From Nostoc edaphicum CCNP1411 (lineage in GTDB: Bacteria > Cyanobacteriota > Cyanobacteriia > Cyanobacteriales > Nostocaceae), in NCBI RefSeq assembly GCF_014023275.1, contig NZ_CP054698.1:6347001-6411000 (forward strand): 64,000 nucleotides of DNA, given 5' to 3'. Each line of letters opens with the position of its first letter. Position 1 is the first letter of the stretch. The translations under genes were made by a program, and so were the position numbers. Shown one piece after another: positions 17,316 through 25,547 of this stretch. The notes under the pieces are model-generated. The model saw only the letters and a program-made list of their open reading frames with translations. It was not told where the DNA came from and did not search any database.

Positions 17316-17576
17316 TTAAACGTCGTAGATTAGGCACTCTACGGAAGCTGGATGGCGATCGCAGTAATTTTCTAAAGAGGTTTTCTTTGATTTTGCTTGC
17401 TGTTGATCGGCTTTTTCAGCTTGTAATTCTTCCACAATGTCCCAGGCTACGGCACAACCAGCAGAATCACTACCATCTAGTTCACAAGTTGTCCGGGCTT
17501 CGGTAATGGCTTCAGTAATCGCTTCTTCAAGATTTGTTGCCCCAGCAGTTTGAAATGAGTTTAGGGTAGTTGTCAT
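17316..17576 (-). CDS. cp12: CP12, Calvin-cycle regulatory protein
   Basis: 86 residues, with two cysteine pairs (Cys31/Cys41 and Cys72/Cys81), the AWDIVEELQAEKAD core and a C-terminal ENYCDRHPASVECLIYDV tail. CP12 is intrinsically disordered. When oxidised in the dark it binds GAPDH by the C-terminal tail and phosphoribulokinase by the N-terminal half, holding both inactive; thioredoxin releases them in the light. All four cysteines are present, so both redox switches should work. Confidence 0.95.
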   Translation of the reverse strand: MTTTLNSFQTAGATNLEEAITEAITEARTTCELDGSDSAGCAVAWDIVEELQAEKADQQQAKSKKTSLENYCDRHPASVECLIYDV

Positions 17577-17775
17577 GATACTTTTACCTTTAATTTACGC
17601 AGAGAGATATTAGAGGATAGGGGATAGTTTCTATTTCCTATAACCTCTACCCTGTAACCTGTACCCTTAATCTTGCATCCCAAATTAGGAATGTCAGTCA
17701 ATTGTCAGAAGAGTTTGATAGAAGTTGATAAACACTTATAAACGGTAACAAATGCTTAACAATTCTTATTTATTC

Positions 17776-19155
17776 TCAATATTTTATGCCTAACTCTTGT
17801 CGCAAGCGATACAGAATTGTATTTTGGTCAACTTGAGAGAGAATTTCTTGAATGACGCTGCTAGCGCCTAACTGTCCCCAAGTGCAGCCTTTTTCGAGGT
17901 ACACCTGAGCGGCTTTGCCAACGGAATATGCGCCATAACCGGCAATACCAGCTTGAGCGATCGCACTACCAGCAAAAGCAGTAATATTGGTGGGATTGTC
18001 ACCACTGGTGATTGCAGCAGTACTTTTACCTAAACCTAAAAGAAAACTACTACCTAGTTCCCCCAGTAGCAAGCCACCAGAACTAAATAAAATCGTTTTT
18101 AAAATTTTCCCAGCTTCATAGCTCGTCATTGGCAAACCATACAATCTAGCTAGAGCGCGAATTAAAGCTAAATCGGCAACAGTTCCGCCAAGGATGTCTA
18201 AGAAGGCGATGGGATTTAACGCAACTGCCAAAGCTTTATATTTGGTAAATTGCCAAATGATTTCTTCAGCTTCTTGTTCGCGTAAGTCGATGGTTTTTTG
18301 AGCGATCGCGGCTTCTGCATCCCGTGCTTGGATGAGTGCATTCAACGCGAGAAGCGATCGCCCTTCCCGATTCAGAATATTCAGAATTGTCTCTTTGAGT
18401 TCCTCTACTTGCGGTGGTGGTGTCTCCCATTCATAACTGACACGCCCATCAGGCCACTCAACCCGAACTTCCATTGCTGCTGGTTCCGCCGCCACCATCA
18501 CAATTTCATCAGGTAGTAGAGGCTTCGCTTGAGGATTCCCCGCACCCAGTTGTTGCAAATTTTGGTAAATCGCTCCCTGATCTGTGTCTGGATAAAGGTC
18601 TATTTTGTTAAACACTAAAATCAAGGGTTTTTGTGATTTACGCAATTCCAGCAGTGCTTGATACTCAGTGCGCGTGATATCACCAGACACAACAAACAAA
18701 ATCAAATCCGCCTGATGTACTACTTCACGTGCCATATCCGCCCGTGACTCACCCTCAATTTCGTCTAAGCCAGGGGTATCAATTAACTCTACTAGTACCT
18801 TGCCACCGGGCTGCCAGCGGACAGAACGCGGCCATTGAGTGACACCGTTTAGGGGCCCAGTTTGGAGAATCTTGTCTCCCAACAAAGCATTTAAAACTGC
18901 TGACTTTCCCCGACTCACCAAACCAAAGACGGCAATTCTAATGACGTTAGAATCCAGTTTGTTGAGTGTGGCGTTCAAAGTTTCCAATTCTGGTTTCACC
19001 AAACCTACCAATTCTGGGTTAGATGATAACTGTCCTGACTTACGAAGATATCCATACCAAGACAGCGCTTGTCTAAGACTGGCGCGGGCACGATTTAAGT
19101 GAGTTTCTTGCAGATTACGATAAATCGACATAATATCAATACTTTCAGCCTTCAC
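17776..19155 (-). CDS. Membrane-associated dynamin-like/Era-like GTPase
   Basis: 459 residues. G1 is GLVSRGKS (78-85), G3 DTPG (126-129) and G4 NKID (180-183). After about residue 300 there are Gly/Ala-rich hydrophobic stretches (NPIAFLDILGGTVADLALI, SGGLLLGELGSSFLLGLGKS, GIAGYGAYSVGKAA) as in the DUF697-type C-terminal domain. Such proteins are common in cyanobacteria and probably act at membranes; the cellular task is unknown. The start is GTG 19155 or ATG 19131; neither has a decisive ribosome site. Confidence 0.8.
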   Translation of the reverse strand: MKAESIDIMSIYRNLQETHLNRARASLRQALSWYGYLRKSGQLSSNPELVGLVKPELETLNATLNKLDSNVIRIAVFGLVSRGKSAVLNALLGDKILQTGPLNGVTQWPRSVRWQPGGKVLVELIDTPGLDEIEGESRADMAREVVHQADLILFVVSGDITRTEYQALLELRKSQKPLILVFNKIDLYPDTDQGAIYQNLQQLGAGNPQAKPLLPDEIVMVAAEPAAMEVRVEWPDGRVSYEWETPPPQVEELKETILNILNREGRSLLALNALIQARDAEAAIAQKTIDLREQEAEEIIWQFTKYKALAVALNPIAFLDILGGTVADLALIRALARLYGLPMTSYEAGKILKTILFSSGGLLLGELGSSFLLGLGKSTAAITSGDNPTNITAFAGSAIAQAGIAGYGAYSVGKAAQVYLEKGCTWGQLGASSVIQEILSQVDQNTILYRLRQELGIKY

Positions 19156-19206
19156 TCTCTCTTAAACGCTCAAATAATACTCTAACAATTCTGGACACTA
19201 AGGATA

Positions 19207-19239
19207 TAAAAAGTCCCCGCTTCGAGGATGTCGGGGACT
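19207..19239 (-). terminator. Terminator of the 19249-19632 gene
   Basis: AGTCCCCG...CGGGGACT (19212-19239) forms an 8-bp GC-rich stem; on the minus strand it is followed by TTTTT. It lies ten bases past the stop of the gene. Confidence 0.85.
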
Positions 19240-19248
19240 AACTAGGAT

Positions 19249-19632
19249 TTAAAGCATTCCCAGGATCTCTAGTGCTGTATCCAGATGCCATTTAACCCGA
19301 TACAGTCCAAATAGCTTCTCTTGACTGTACCGCGCTGGGTACTCTAACTTTCTTCCTTCCATCGTCACTTTGAGTAATGCAGACTGTTCTGGTGTAGGTG
19401 TTCCCATAGCCTCTAGTGCTGCTTCTAGTGATTCTACTTGAGAGAATATAGGAGACTTCAATCCTCTATTCTCTGATACTTGCTTGCAGGCGACAACAGG
19501 GAAAGTCAGGAGTGCGTTAATGTAGGATGCCTTATCAGCAGGGTTTCCAATTGCTTGGATGCCGTACTGGATCAGGCATAAATCGCGTAACGCTCTCAAG
19601 CTTTTAACTTCTAATTCTGTGCGTGTGAACAT
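19249..19632 (-). CDS. Hypothetical protein with SAP/Rho-N-like N-terminus
   Basis: 127 residues. The first 45 (TRTELEVKSLRALRDLCLIQ, then NPADKASYINALL) have the helix-extended-helix pattern of SAP or Rho-N nucleic-acid-binding motifs. The rest is not recognised but has a repeated-looking segment with amphipathic helices. It has its own terminator and is divergent from the MPNPKG gene, 128 bases away. DNA binding is inferred only from the motif-like N-terminus. Confidence 0.6.
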   Translation of the reverse strand: MFTRTELEVKSLRALRDLCLIQYGIQAIGNPADKASYINALLTFPVVACKQVSENRGLKSPIFSQVESLEAALEAMGTPTPEQSALLKVTMEGRKLEYPARYSQEKLFGLYRVKWHLDTALEILGML

Positions 19633-19760
19633 AAAATAGAGTTACCTCTTGTAAAAGTGGGAATCGATGGTGAACTTGTTTGTCAGACGATAACACCATC
19701 GATTTAAAACTCTATTCGCTCGTTTACATGCAGTTCAAGCTTTATTCATATTTCTCAACA

Positions 19761-19943
19761 ATGCCTAATCCTAAAGGGAACCCAGAAAATCTAAAAAATT
19801 TCACTACAGAAAGAGAAGAACCGCTATCAACTACTATCAGCTTCCGTGCTACTGAAAAGATGAAGGAAGAAGTAAAAGCTAAAGACGACCCTCCAGAATT
19901 TTGTCGTCAAGCTATTCAAGAGAAGCTAGATAGAGAGAAGTAG
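19761..19943 (+). CDS. Small MPNPKGNPENLK-type protein, possible ribbon-helix-helix regulator
   Basis: 60 residues from ATG 19761. The start MPNPKGNPENLKNFTTERE is a recurring N-terminus of small cyanobacterial proteins, followed here by STTISFRATEKMKEEVKAKD and FCRQAIQEKL, which fits a short beta strand and two helices. The frame is open back to 19680, but the upstream part lacks that pattern. It is divergent from the SAP-like gene. Confidence 0.6.
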   Translation: MPNPKGNPENLKNFTTEREEPLSTTISFRATEKMKEEVKAKDDPPEFCRQAIQEKLDREK

Positions 19944-20006
19944 CCTGTTTTGTCAAATTAGGCAATTGTTCTGATGATTTGCATACCCTCTGAATGCAAT
20001 CTCCAT

Positions 20007-20312
20007 TCAGAACATGGGACTGTGTTCATTATCCCAACACTTGCGATCGCGCCAGTTTCTCCCCGTATATTCACATTCAGATGCATCATCTATCCAAGGA
20101 ATCGATGTAGAGTGGTACGAATTTCCAATGGGAGCGAATAAGCTAGCAGTGAATAAGGGCAATAATAAGGATAGAATTATCAACGTACAAATCGGTAAAG
20201 TGATTAAATATGCAGTGAGCAGAAAAATGTTACTTTGAGTCCAAAAAACTGTACCTTTTTTATTATTTTTTGGGCGATTTTTTAAGCTGGTTATTGAATT
20301 CGAGAAAAGCAT
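20007..20312 (-). CDS. Small single-pass membrane protein, hypothetical
   Basis: 101 residues: a basic N-terminus, one strongly hydrophobic span (FLLTAYLITLPICTLIILSL and on), then a tail with ECEYTGRNWRDRKCWDNEHS. The spaced cysteines and the TGRxWRDxKCWD pattern look like a conserved extracytoplasmic motif I have seen in cyanobacterial small proteins. AGGG lies eight bases before the ATG. A 74-codon plus-strand frame overlaps it and looks less protein-like. No function is proposed. Confidence 0.5.
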   Translation of the reverse strand: MLFSNSITSLKNRPKNNKKGTVFWTQSNIFLLTAYLITLPICTLIILSLLLPLFTASLFAPIGNSYHSTSIPWIDDASECEYTGRNWRDRKCWDNEHSPMF

Positions 20313-20338
20313 AATGCAACCCTATTAATGCCAGTTTA

Positions 20339-20442
20339 TATAGCAATCCCATTTGATTTGTCAAAGCCAAGCTAACTGAGAGATAGCCTGATCAGGTTTT
20401 CGCTCTCAGTATATTTAGCAAAAATCAAATAGGAATCCTATA
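20339..20442. mobile_element. MITE-like element with 21-bp terminal inverted repeats
   Basis: TATAGCAATCCCATTTGATT at 20339 and its inverted counterpart ending at 20442 match over 21 bases with three mismatches, starting with TATA. The interior also pairs (CTGAGAG/CTCTCAG). The ends resemble those of the MITEs at 22766 and 37761. The rest of the 20313-20748 gap shows no gene. Confidence 0.7.
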
Positions 20443-20748
20443 TGACTACGAATTTTTACGTAAGAACATTATTGAAGCTATATACTCTGATGTCAAAGGT
20501 GCAAGTAACGACTTCTTAAAACTTTTAATTTTTGGGTGCTAAAAAATATTTTTCATGAAAATATGTTGAAGTTGTGCCAATATTCTTTGCGTAAATCTTG
20601 GTAAATTCAACTCACAGCCTTTTGCCATCAATGCAGCAAAAATACTGTTATAACATCGGATTCTTGTATATCTGTATCTGATACCAAAATTTGGTTAGCA
20701 AAATTTTGCGTAATGCTGGCAATATAGAGGTAGCGTTAATTCTTTTTT

Positions 20749-21996
20749 ATGCCTAGAGATGATAAATCCGAAGTTTCACGAAGGGACTCATCTGATATTA
20801 TCGGTTATGAAGAGTTTTTAACTGAACTAAAAACACGAATTTCTAGCGCTCAATTACGGGCAGCAGTTGCAGTCAATAAAGAATTAGTATTACTCTACTG
20901 GCAAATTGGGCGAGATATTCTAAATCGCCAACAGCAACAGGGTTGGGGCGCAAAAGTGATCACTCGTCTGGCGGCTGACTTGCAGAAAGCTTTTCCAGAG
21001 ATGAAGGGTTTTTCGCTTCGCAACCTCAAGTATATGCGGGCATTTGCCGAAGCTTATCCAGATGAGCAATTAGTGCAAGAGGTGCTTGCACTAATTAGTT
21101 GGTATCATAACCTTGCTTTGTTGGAAAAGCTCAAATCCCCAGAGGAACGTCTTTGGTACGTACAACAAACTATCCAGCATGGATGGAGTCGGAATGTTTT
21201 AGTCCACCAGATTGAGAGTAAGTTGTATCACCGTCAGGGTAAAGCAACCACCAACTTTAACCGCACTCTCCCTCAACCACAATCAGAATTAGCACAGCAA
21301 TTGTTGAAAGATCCCTACACTTTTGATTTTCTCAATTTAAGGGAAGATTTTCTAGAGCGCGATTTGGAACGTGCTTTAATCAACCATATCCGCGATTTTT
21401 TACTAGAGTTAGGGGTTGGTTTTGGTTATTTAGGTAGTCAATACCATCTTGAAGTTGGTGGTGAAGACTTTTATATTGATTTGTTGTTTTACCACGCGCG
21501 TTTACACTGCTATATAGTGATTGACCTGAAAATTGAAGAGTTCAAACCAGAGTATTCTGGTAAGATGAATTTCTATGTTAGTGCGGTAGATGATTTATTG
21601 AGGCAACCAGATGATCAGCCTACAATTGGGATGATTTTGTGCAAAAGCAAAAATAAGGTAATTGCTGAATACTCTCTCCGCGATATGCATAAGCCGATTG
21701 GTGTTTCTGTGTATCAGCTAAAAGATACTTTGCCGGAACCGTTGCAAGGAAATTTACCAACAATTGAGCAGTTAGAAGCTGAGTTGGAAACGGTGTCAAT
21801 TATTGAGAAAATCAATGGACTTAGTGGTTCAGATGGAAAAATGGAAGTAACGTATTATCCACTAGATGAAGCATATCAAAGGCTTAGACTACAGACAAAA
21901 AAAACCGAGTTTTCACCCGAAGAAATAGGAAACGAAGTTGCAAAAATCCAGAGCGAAATAAACGCTAATACAACTAAAGATTCTGATTTAATTTAG
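20749..21996 (+). CDS. DUF1016 / PDDEXK nuclease family protein (YhcG-like)
   Basis: 415 residues. The N-terminal half is the DUF1016 N domain (LRAAVAVNKELVLLYWQIGR, then GWGAKVITRLAADL and FSLRNLKYMRAFAEAYP). The C-terminal half is a PD-(D/E)XK fold with GEDFYIDLLFYHARLHCYIV followed by DLKIEEFKPEYSGKMNFY, giving the D...D-x-K catalytic pattern. Members are widespread in mobile and defence-related DNA, where they are predicted nucleases. The last 80 residues past the nuclease domain are weakly conserved. It stands alone, beside a MITE. Confidence 0.88.
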   Translation: MPRDDKSEVSRRDSSDIIGYEEFLTELKTRISSAQLRAAVAVNKELVLLYWQIGRDILNRQQQQGWGAKVITRLAADLQKAFPEMKGFSLRNLKYMRAFAEAYPDEQLVQEVLALISWYHNLALLEKLKSPEERLWYVQQTIQHGWSRNVLVHQIESKLYHRQGKATTNFNRTLPQPQSELAQQLLKDPYTFDFLNLREDFLERDLERALINHIRDFLLELGVGFGYLGSQYHLEVGGEDFYIDLLFYHARLHCYIVIDLKIEEFKPEYSGKMNFYVSAVDDLLRQPDDQPTIGMILCKSKNKVIAEYSLRDMHKPIGVSVYQLKDTLPEPLQGNLPTIEQLEAELETVSIIEKINGLSGSDGKMEVTYYPLDEAYQRLRLQTKKTEFSPEEIGNEVAKIQSEINANTTKDSDLI

Positions 21997-22024
21997 GTGT
22001 ATTTCAATGCAGATAAAAATATCT

Positions 22025-22726
22025 TTAACCTACAGCCTGCTGCCGTGGATGCTGTAAAAACCAGTCATAAAGTTCTGGATTGTTATATGTCTGCGTCCAC
22101 GAGTCATGATTGGCTTCTGGGTAAACTGTAAATTTTACATTCCCATTCCGGGCTTTTAGTGCAGAAACCATGATTTCCGACTCGCTTAAGGGGACGACAT
22201 TATCCTTAGCTCCGTGAAATGCCCACACGGGAAGATTTTTCAACTTCCGTGCTGCTTGTGGGTTACCACCGCCACAGATGGGCGCGATCGCAGCAAATCT
22301 TTCGGGCTGCGCTGCTGCTAAATGCCATGTTCCATAACCACCCATGCTTAAGCCGGTCAGGTAAACCCGATCTGGATCAACAGGATAGGATGAGATAACC
22401 TCATCTAAAAGGATGCTCAATCTTTCTACATTCCAATATTCACCACGCGGACATTGGGGAGAAATGACAATAAAGGGAAAATCCGGTTGCTTCTCGACAA
22501 TCTGGGTAACGCCTTGCTTTTTCACGTTATCTAAGTCAGAACCTCGCTCACCTGCACCATGTAAAAATAGAATTGTTGGTAAAAGTGGCTGTTGTGTTTC
22601 GTTGCGTAGGCGTAGCCCGTCGTAGATATCGCCTCCCTTGGAGCGTAGCCCATCAGGTAAGAATAGCAGGTAGTTGTAGCTGTCGCTGGAAGTAACTTGC
22701 TGTTGTATTGAGGGCATAAGATTCAT
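22025..22726 (-). CDS. Alpha/beta hydrolase (prolyl oligopeptidase/phospholipase type esterase)
   Basis: 233 residues from ATG 22726. LPTILFLHGAGERGSDLDN forms the oxyanion region, GLSMGGYGTWHLAA the nucleophile elbow (G-x-S-x-G), and GAKDNVVPL and EANHDSW hold the acid and the histidine of the triad. It would hydrolyse esters or similar bonds; no signal peptide is seen. Residues about 25-40 (RSKGGDIYDGLRLRNETQQ) are encoded by a repeat (GCGTAGGCGTAGCCC type). A frame open to 22819 begins inside the neighbouring MITE and is not the true start. Confidence 0.82.
   Translation of the reverse strand: MNLMPSIQQQVTSSDSYNYLLFLPDGLRSKGGDIYDGLRLRNETQQPLLPTILFLHGAGERGSDLDNVKKQGVTQIVEKQPDFPFIVISPQCPRGEYWNVERLSILLDEVISSYPVDPDRVYLTGLSMGGYGTWHLAAAQPERFAAIAPICGGGNPQAARKLKNLPVWAFHGAKDNVVPLSESEIMVSALKARNGNVKFTVYPEANHDSWTQTYNNPELYDWFLQHPRQQAVG
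22603..22654. repeat. GTAGCCC-type repeat inside the hydrolase gene
   Basis: GCGTAGGCGTAGCCCGTCG and GGAGCGTAGCCC are in inverted and direct copies of a word otherwise common between cyanobacterial genes. The frame stays open through it. Confidence 0.6.
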
Positions 22727-22765
22727 AAATATTGTTAGTTCAACGGTCTGCAAACAACAATTGTA

Positions 22766-22879
22766 TATAGGAATCCGCTTTGATTTCTGAACTAATTTGC
22801 GTAGGCAGGCAATAGGCAATAGTCAAGAAGGCTTCTTAGTTGTACTGAGTTTTTTCAGAAATCAAATATGAGTCCTATA
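22766..22879. mobile_element. MITE, copy A
   Basis: A 114-bp element with 25-base terminal inverted repeats beginning TATAGGA at both ends. Its interior (for example CAAGAAGGCTTCTTAGTTGT) is almost identical to copy B at 37761-37888. It lies 39 bases before the hydrolase start. TA at the tips would fit a TA target, as for IS630/mariner-type elements. Confidence 0.85.
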
Positions 22880-23063
22880 ACTTGGTCGCTGTGTAGCTTC
22901 TCGTTGACTCTTAACCAATCGAAAGTCATTATCTATATACAGATGCTATGGAAAAAAATGACATTTACCATCACTCTTCATGGTGGGAGAATTTTCACAT
23001 ACATTCTAATTGTGTGAATTCATAGACTAACTTTACCAAAAAAGACTCAGTGGGTGGGAGACA

Positions 23064-23106
23064 CCAAGAAACGGAGAGAGTATTTGATAACTTCTCCGCC
23101 TCTTGG
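23064..23106 (-). terminator. Hairpin 3' of the acidic hypothetical gene
   Basis: CCAAGA..CGGAGA and TCTCCG..TCTTGG pair with small internal bulges, 16 bases beyond the stop codon of the minus-strand gene. There is no T run, so it may be a stability hairpin and not a true terminator. The rest of the gap to 22820 shows only the MITE. Confidence 0.5.
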
Positions 23107-23122
23107 CATCTTCAATAAATAA

Positions 23123-23458
23123 CTACCACCAAACTCGATTTCCATTTTCGTCAACTCGCGCTTCCCGAATTACATCAGAAATCTCTTCAGCATCTTTAAC
23201 GTGGTGGAGTGCCTTCTTTTCCCCATTGGGTTCATCTACAACAAAGTAAGTCGGGACTGTGATTTTGTCGCCTGTAATGTCTGGTACATCATCAACAGCT
23301 ACCTGTTCAGCCTTCTCTTCAACTGATTGAGGCTCATCAGCAATTCTATCTCCCGGATTCGCGGTTAAGTTTCTTTCCTTCACATTTGGCTCATCACGAG
23401 AATCCCAATCTTCGCTTACTGGTTGATTAATTTGATTTTGTTGTTTATTATCACTCAT
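23123..23458 (-). CDS. Acidic hypothetical protein
   Basis: 111 residues: an Asn/Gln/Glu-rich, probably disordered first half (DWDSRDEPNVKERNLTANPG) and a folded-looking end (KITVPTYFVVDEPNGEKKAL, then VIREARVDENGNRVWW). No family is recognised. It has no signal peptide or membrane span. Its 830-base upstream gap holds no other gene. Confidence 0.6.
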   Translation of the reverse strand: MSDNKQQNQINQPVSEDWDSRDEPNVKERNLTANPGDRIADEPQSVEEKAEQVAVDDVPDITGDKITVPTYFVVDEPNGEKKALHHVKDAEEISDVIREARVDENGNRVWW

Positions 23459-24288
23459 GGCTCTTTCAGGTATTAAAAAATGTGACTTGACTAGTAACAG
23501 CTTAAAAAATCACAGGCATAAAGAGTTCTTTCCCTGGAGAGAGTTTGAGAATAGATTTGGAATAGATTTTATGAGGAACATATCTTAGGTTAGATCCTAG
23601 TTACAAAGTTGATAAATAACCTCTTACTCCAGAAATAAATAGTAATTAAAAATTCAATTTTCAGGAACAACTCTTAAAAAAAGTAAATTTTACGAAAATG
23701 AACCTACGGTAAGCACAGATGTACATTAAATCCTAATGCGATCGCGACAGGATAAAAAAGGCAGTCTTGTTCGTTGAGTGAAATCTTGAAAAGAATCACT
23801 TTATAATAAGAACTCAGGAGTCAGAATTCAGAATTCAGAATTGAATTGGAGTCCAACTGGGTAATGAATATTGCTTTAAAACCTTGCCCGCAAGTGGCGC
23901 GAAAAAAATTAAAATATTCTTGCCTTAAAACTCATCCCTTTATGGGTAGAGTATTCTGAATTCTGACTCCTGTATTCTGACTCCTGTATTCTGACTCCTG
24001 TTTTATTTGTCCTTGTTATGGCTCTCAATAAGATTTTCAGGGTCGAGTCATTCATGTCTCAGCTAAAAGTTCTCTGCCACTAATCACTGTAGTAGTCAAG
24101 TAAAACCAAATTCGTTTAGTTGATCGCAAATCTGCCGTAGATTCTCGTTAACCTAGCAGTATCAAATCAAATAGAGCAATGCCACCATACTTTTTAAGCA
24201 AATTATAAATTATAAAAGACTAACAAAGATTACTGCATGATTTAAAATTGTCGGGTAAGCTGACAAGAGCAGTTTCATTCTCAAACCA
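23459..24288. other. Gene-free stretch with heptad-arm repeat
   Basis: At 23813-24003 AACTCAGGAGTCAGAATTCA and later TTCTGACTCCTGTATTCTGA (three tandem copies) form the inverted arms of another heptad-arm repeat around a 110-base core. The remainder is AT-rich with no recognisable gene or operator. Confidence 0.55.
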
Positions 24289-25074
24289 ATGACCACAAGT
24301 AGTCCCAAAATTTTAGCCCTGGACTTTGATGGAGTGATTTGCGACGGATTAATTGAATATTTTGAGGTAGCATGGCGTACCTACTGTGAAATTTGGTCTC
24401 CTACTAACGACACACCAGCAGATGATTTAGCTTTGAGATTCTACCGTCTAAGACCTGTTATTGAAACGGGTTGGGAAATGCCCGTTTTAATTAAAGCCTT
24501 GGTAGATGGAATTCCTGATGAAAAGATTCTTCATGAATGGGTAACCATTGCCCCACAACTTTTATTAAATGACAAGCTACAAGCAAGAGAAATTGCCACA
24601 CAACTAGATAATCAGCGAGATAAATGGATTACTACAGATTTAGATGGGTGGCTGAGTCTGCATAGATTTTATCCGGCTGTAGTAGAAAAAATTAAATTAA
24701 CTATTGACAGTGGAGTTAAGCTATACATTGTGACAACTAAAGAAGGGCGTTTTGTCCAGCAATTGTTGCAACAAGAAGGGGTGAATTTACCACCAGCAGC
24801 AATTTTTGGGAAAGAAGTCAAGCGTCCCAAATATGAAATTTTGCGAGAATTAATCCAGTCAGCAGGAGAAAAGCCACTGAACCTCTGGTTTGTAGAAGAT
24901 AGACTCAAGACGTTACAGTTAGTTCAACAGCAAGCAGACCTTGAGGATGTGAAACTTTTTCTTGCAGACTGGGGCTATAATACCCAAGCAGAACGCGAAG
25001 CTGCACAAAATGATCCGCGAATTAAGTTGTTATCACTTTCTCAGTTTGCCAAAGATTTCTCTGCTTGGCTTTAA
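24289..25074 (+). CDS. HAD-superfamily hydrolase
   Basis: 261 residues. LALDFDGVICDG (Asp12 and Asp14) is motif I of HAD phosphatases, YIVTTKEGRFV supplies motif II (Thr), KRPKYEILREL the motif III lysine, and LWFVEDRLKTL the motif IV acid. A helical cap lies between residues 20 and 140. It would dephosphorylate an unknown phosphate ester. It stands alone. Confidence 0.88.
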   Translation: MTTSSPKILALDFDGVICDGLIEYFEVAWRTYCEIWSPTNDTPADDLALRFYRLRPVIETGWEMPVLIKALVDGIPDEKILHEWVTIAPQLLLNDKLQAREIATQLDNQRDKWITTDLDGWLSLHRFYPAVVEKIKLTIDSGVKLYIVTTKEGRFVQQLLQQEGVNLPPAAIFGKEVKRPKYEILRELIQSAGEKPLNLWFVEDRLKTLQLVQQQADLEDVKLFLADWGYNTQAEREAAQNDPRIKLLSLSQFAKDFSAWL

Positions 25075-25167
25075 GTAATTCCTAATTCTTGGCAAGGTAC
25101 TCGTGCGTAATTATCTATCTTGCTGGTATTTCCCTGTTGGGGTCTAAATCCCCAACTTTATCGAACA

Positions 25168-25371
25168 GAATTCAGGAGTCAGGAGTCAGAATTCAGAATG
25201 AATTCTGTATGACTGGCGGATAGCGTAGCGTTAGCGAGTCTTCGAGCGTCTGAATAACCGGGTTTAAGACCCCCAACAAATCGTAGATTTGGTGGTTTTC
25301 AATCAGTCGGGGATTCAGACCCGCGACTGATTTATTCTGACTCCTGAATTCTGACTTCTGAATTCTTCTTC
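25168..25371. repeat. Heptad-arm repeat with composite core
   Basis: AGAATTCAGGAGTCAGGAGT on the left and GACTCCTGAATTCTGACTTC on the right are inverted arms. The core contains CCAACAAATC...GATTTGGTGG (relative of 11081), and a CAGTCGGGG...CGCGACTG palindrome. It occupies most of the 25075-25547 gap, which has no gene. Confidence 0.7.
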
Positions 25372-25547
25372 AATTTAATTACGAATTACCTTAGCGAGTA
25401 TTATAGCCTCATTAGCAATTACGAATTATTTTAATTTTCTGGAAGAATGGAAATGAAGTGACATTTTTAAATGATGTATGTAAATAATAAGTAATTAGGA
25501 AAATTCCTAATTTATAACTATTCATTCATAACTTAGCACTTACTTTT

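Noticed and set aside
20014..20238. 74-codon plus-strand frame
   Set aside because: It overlaps the minus-strand membrane-protein frame, which has a transmembrane segment and a cysteine-rich motif.
22727..22819. Longer N-terminus of the hydrolase
   Set aside because: The extension begins inside a MITE and is not part of the enzyme fold.
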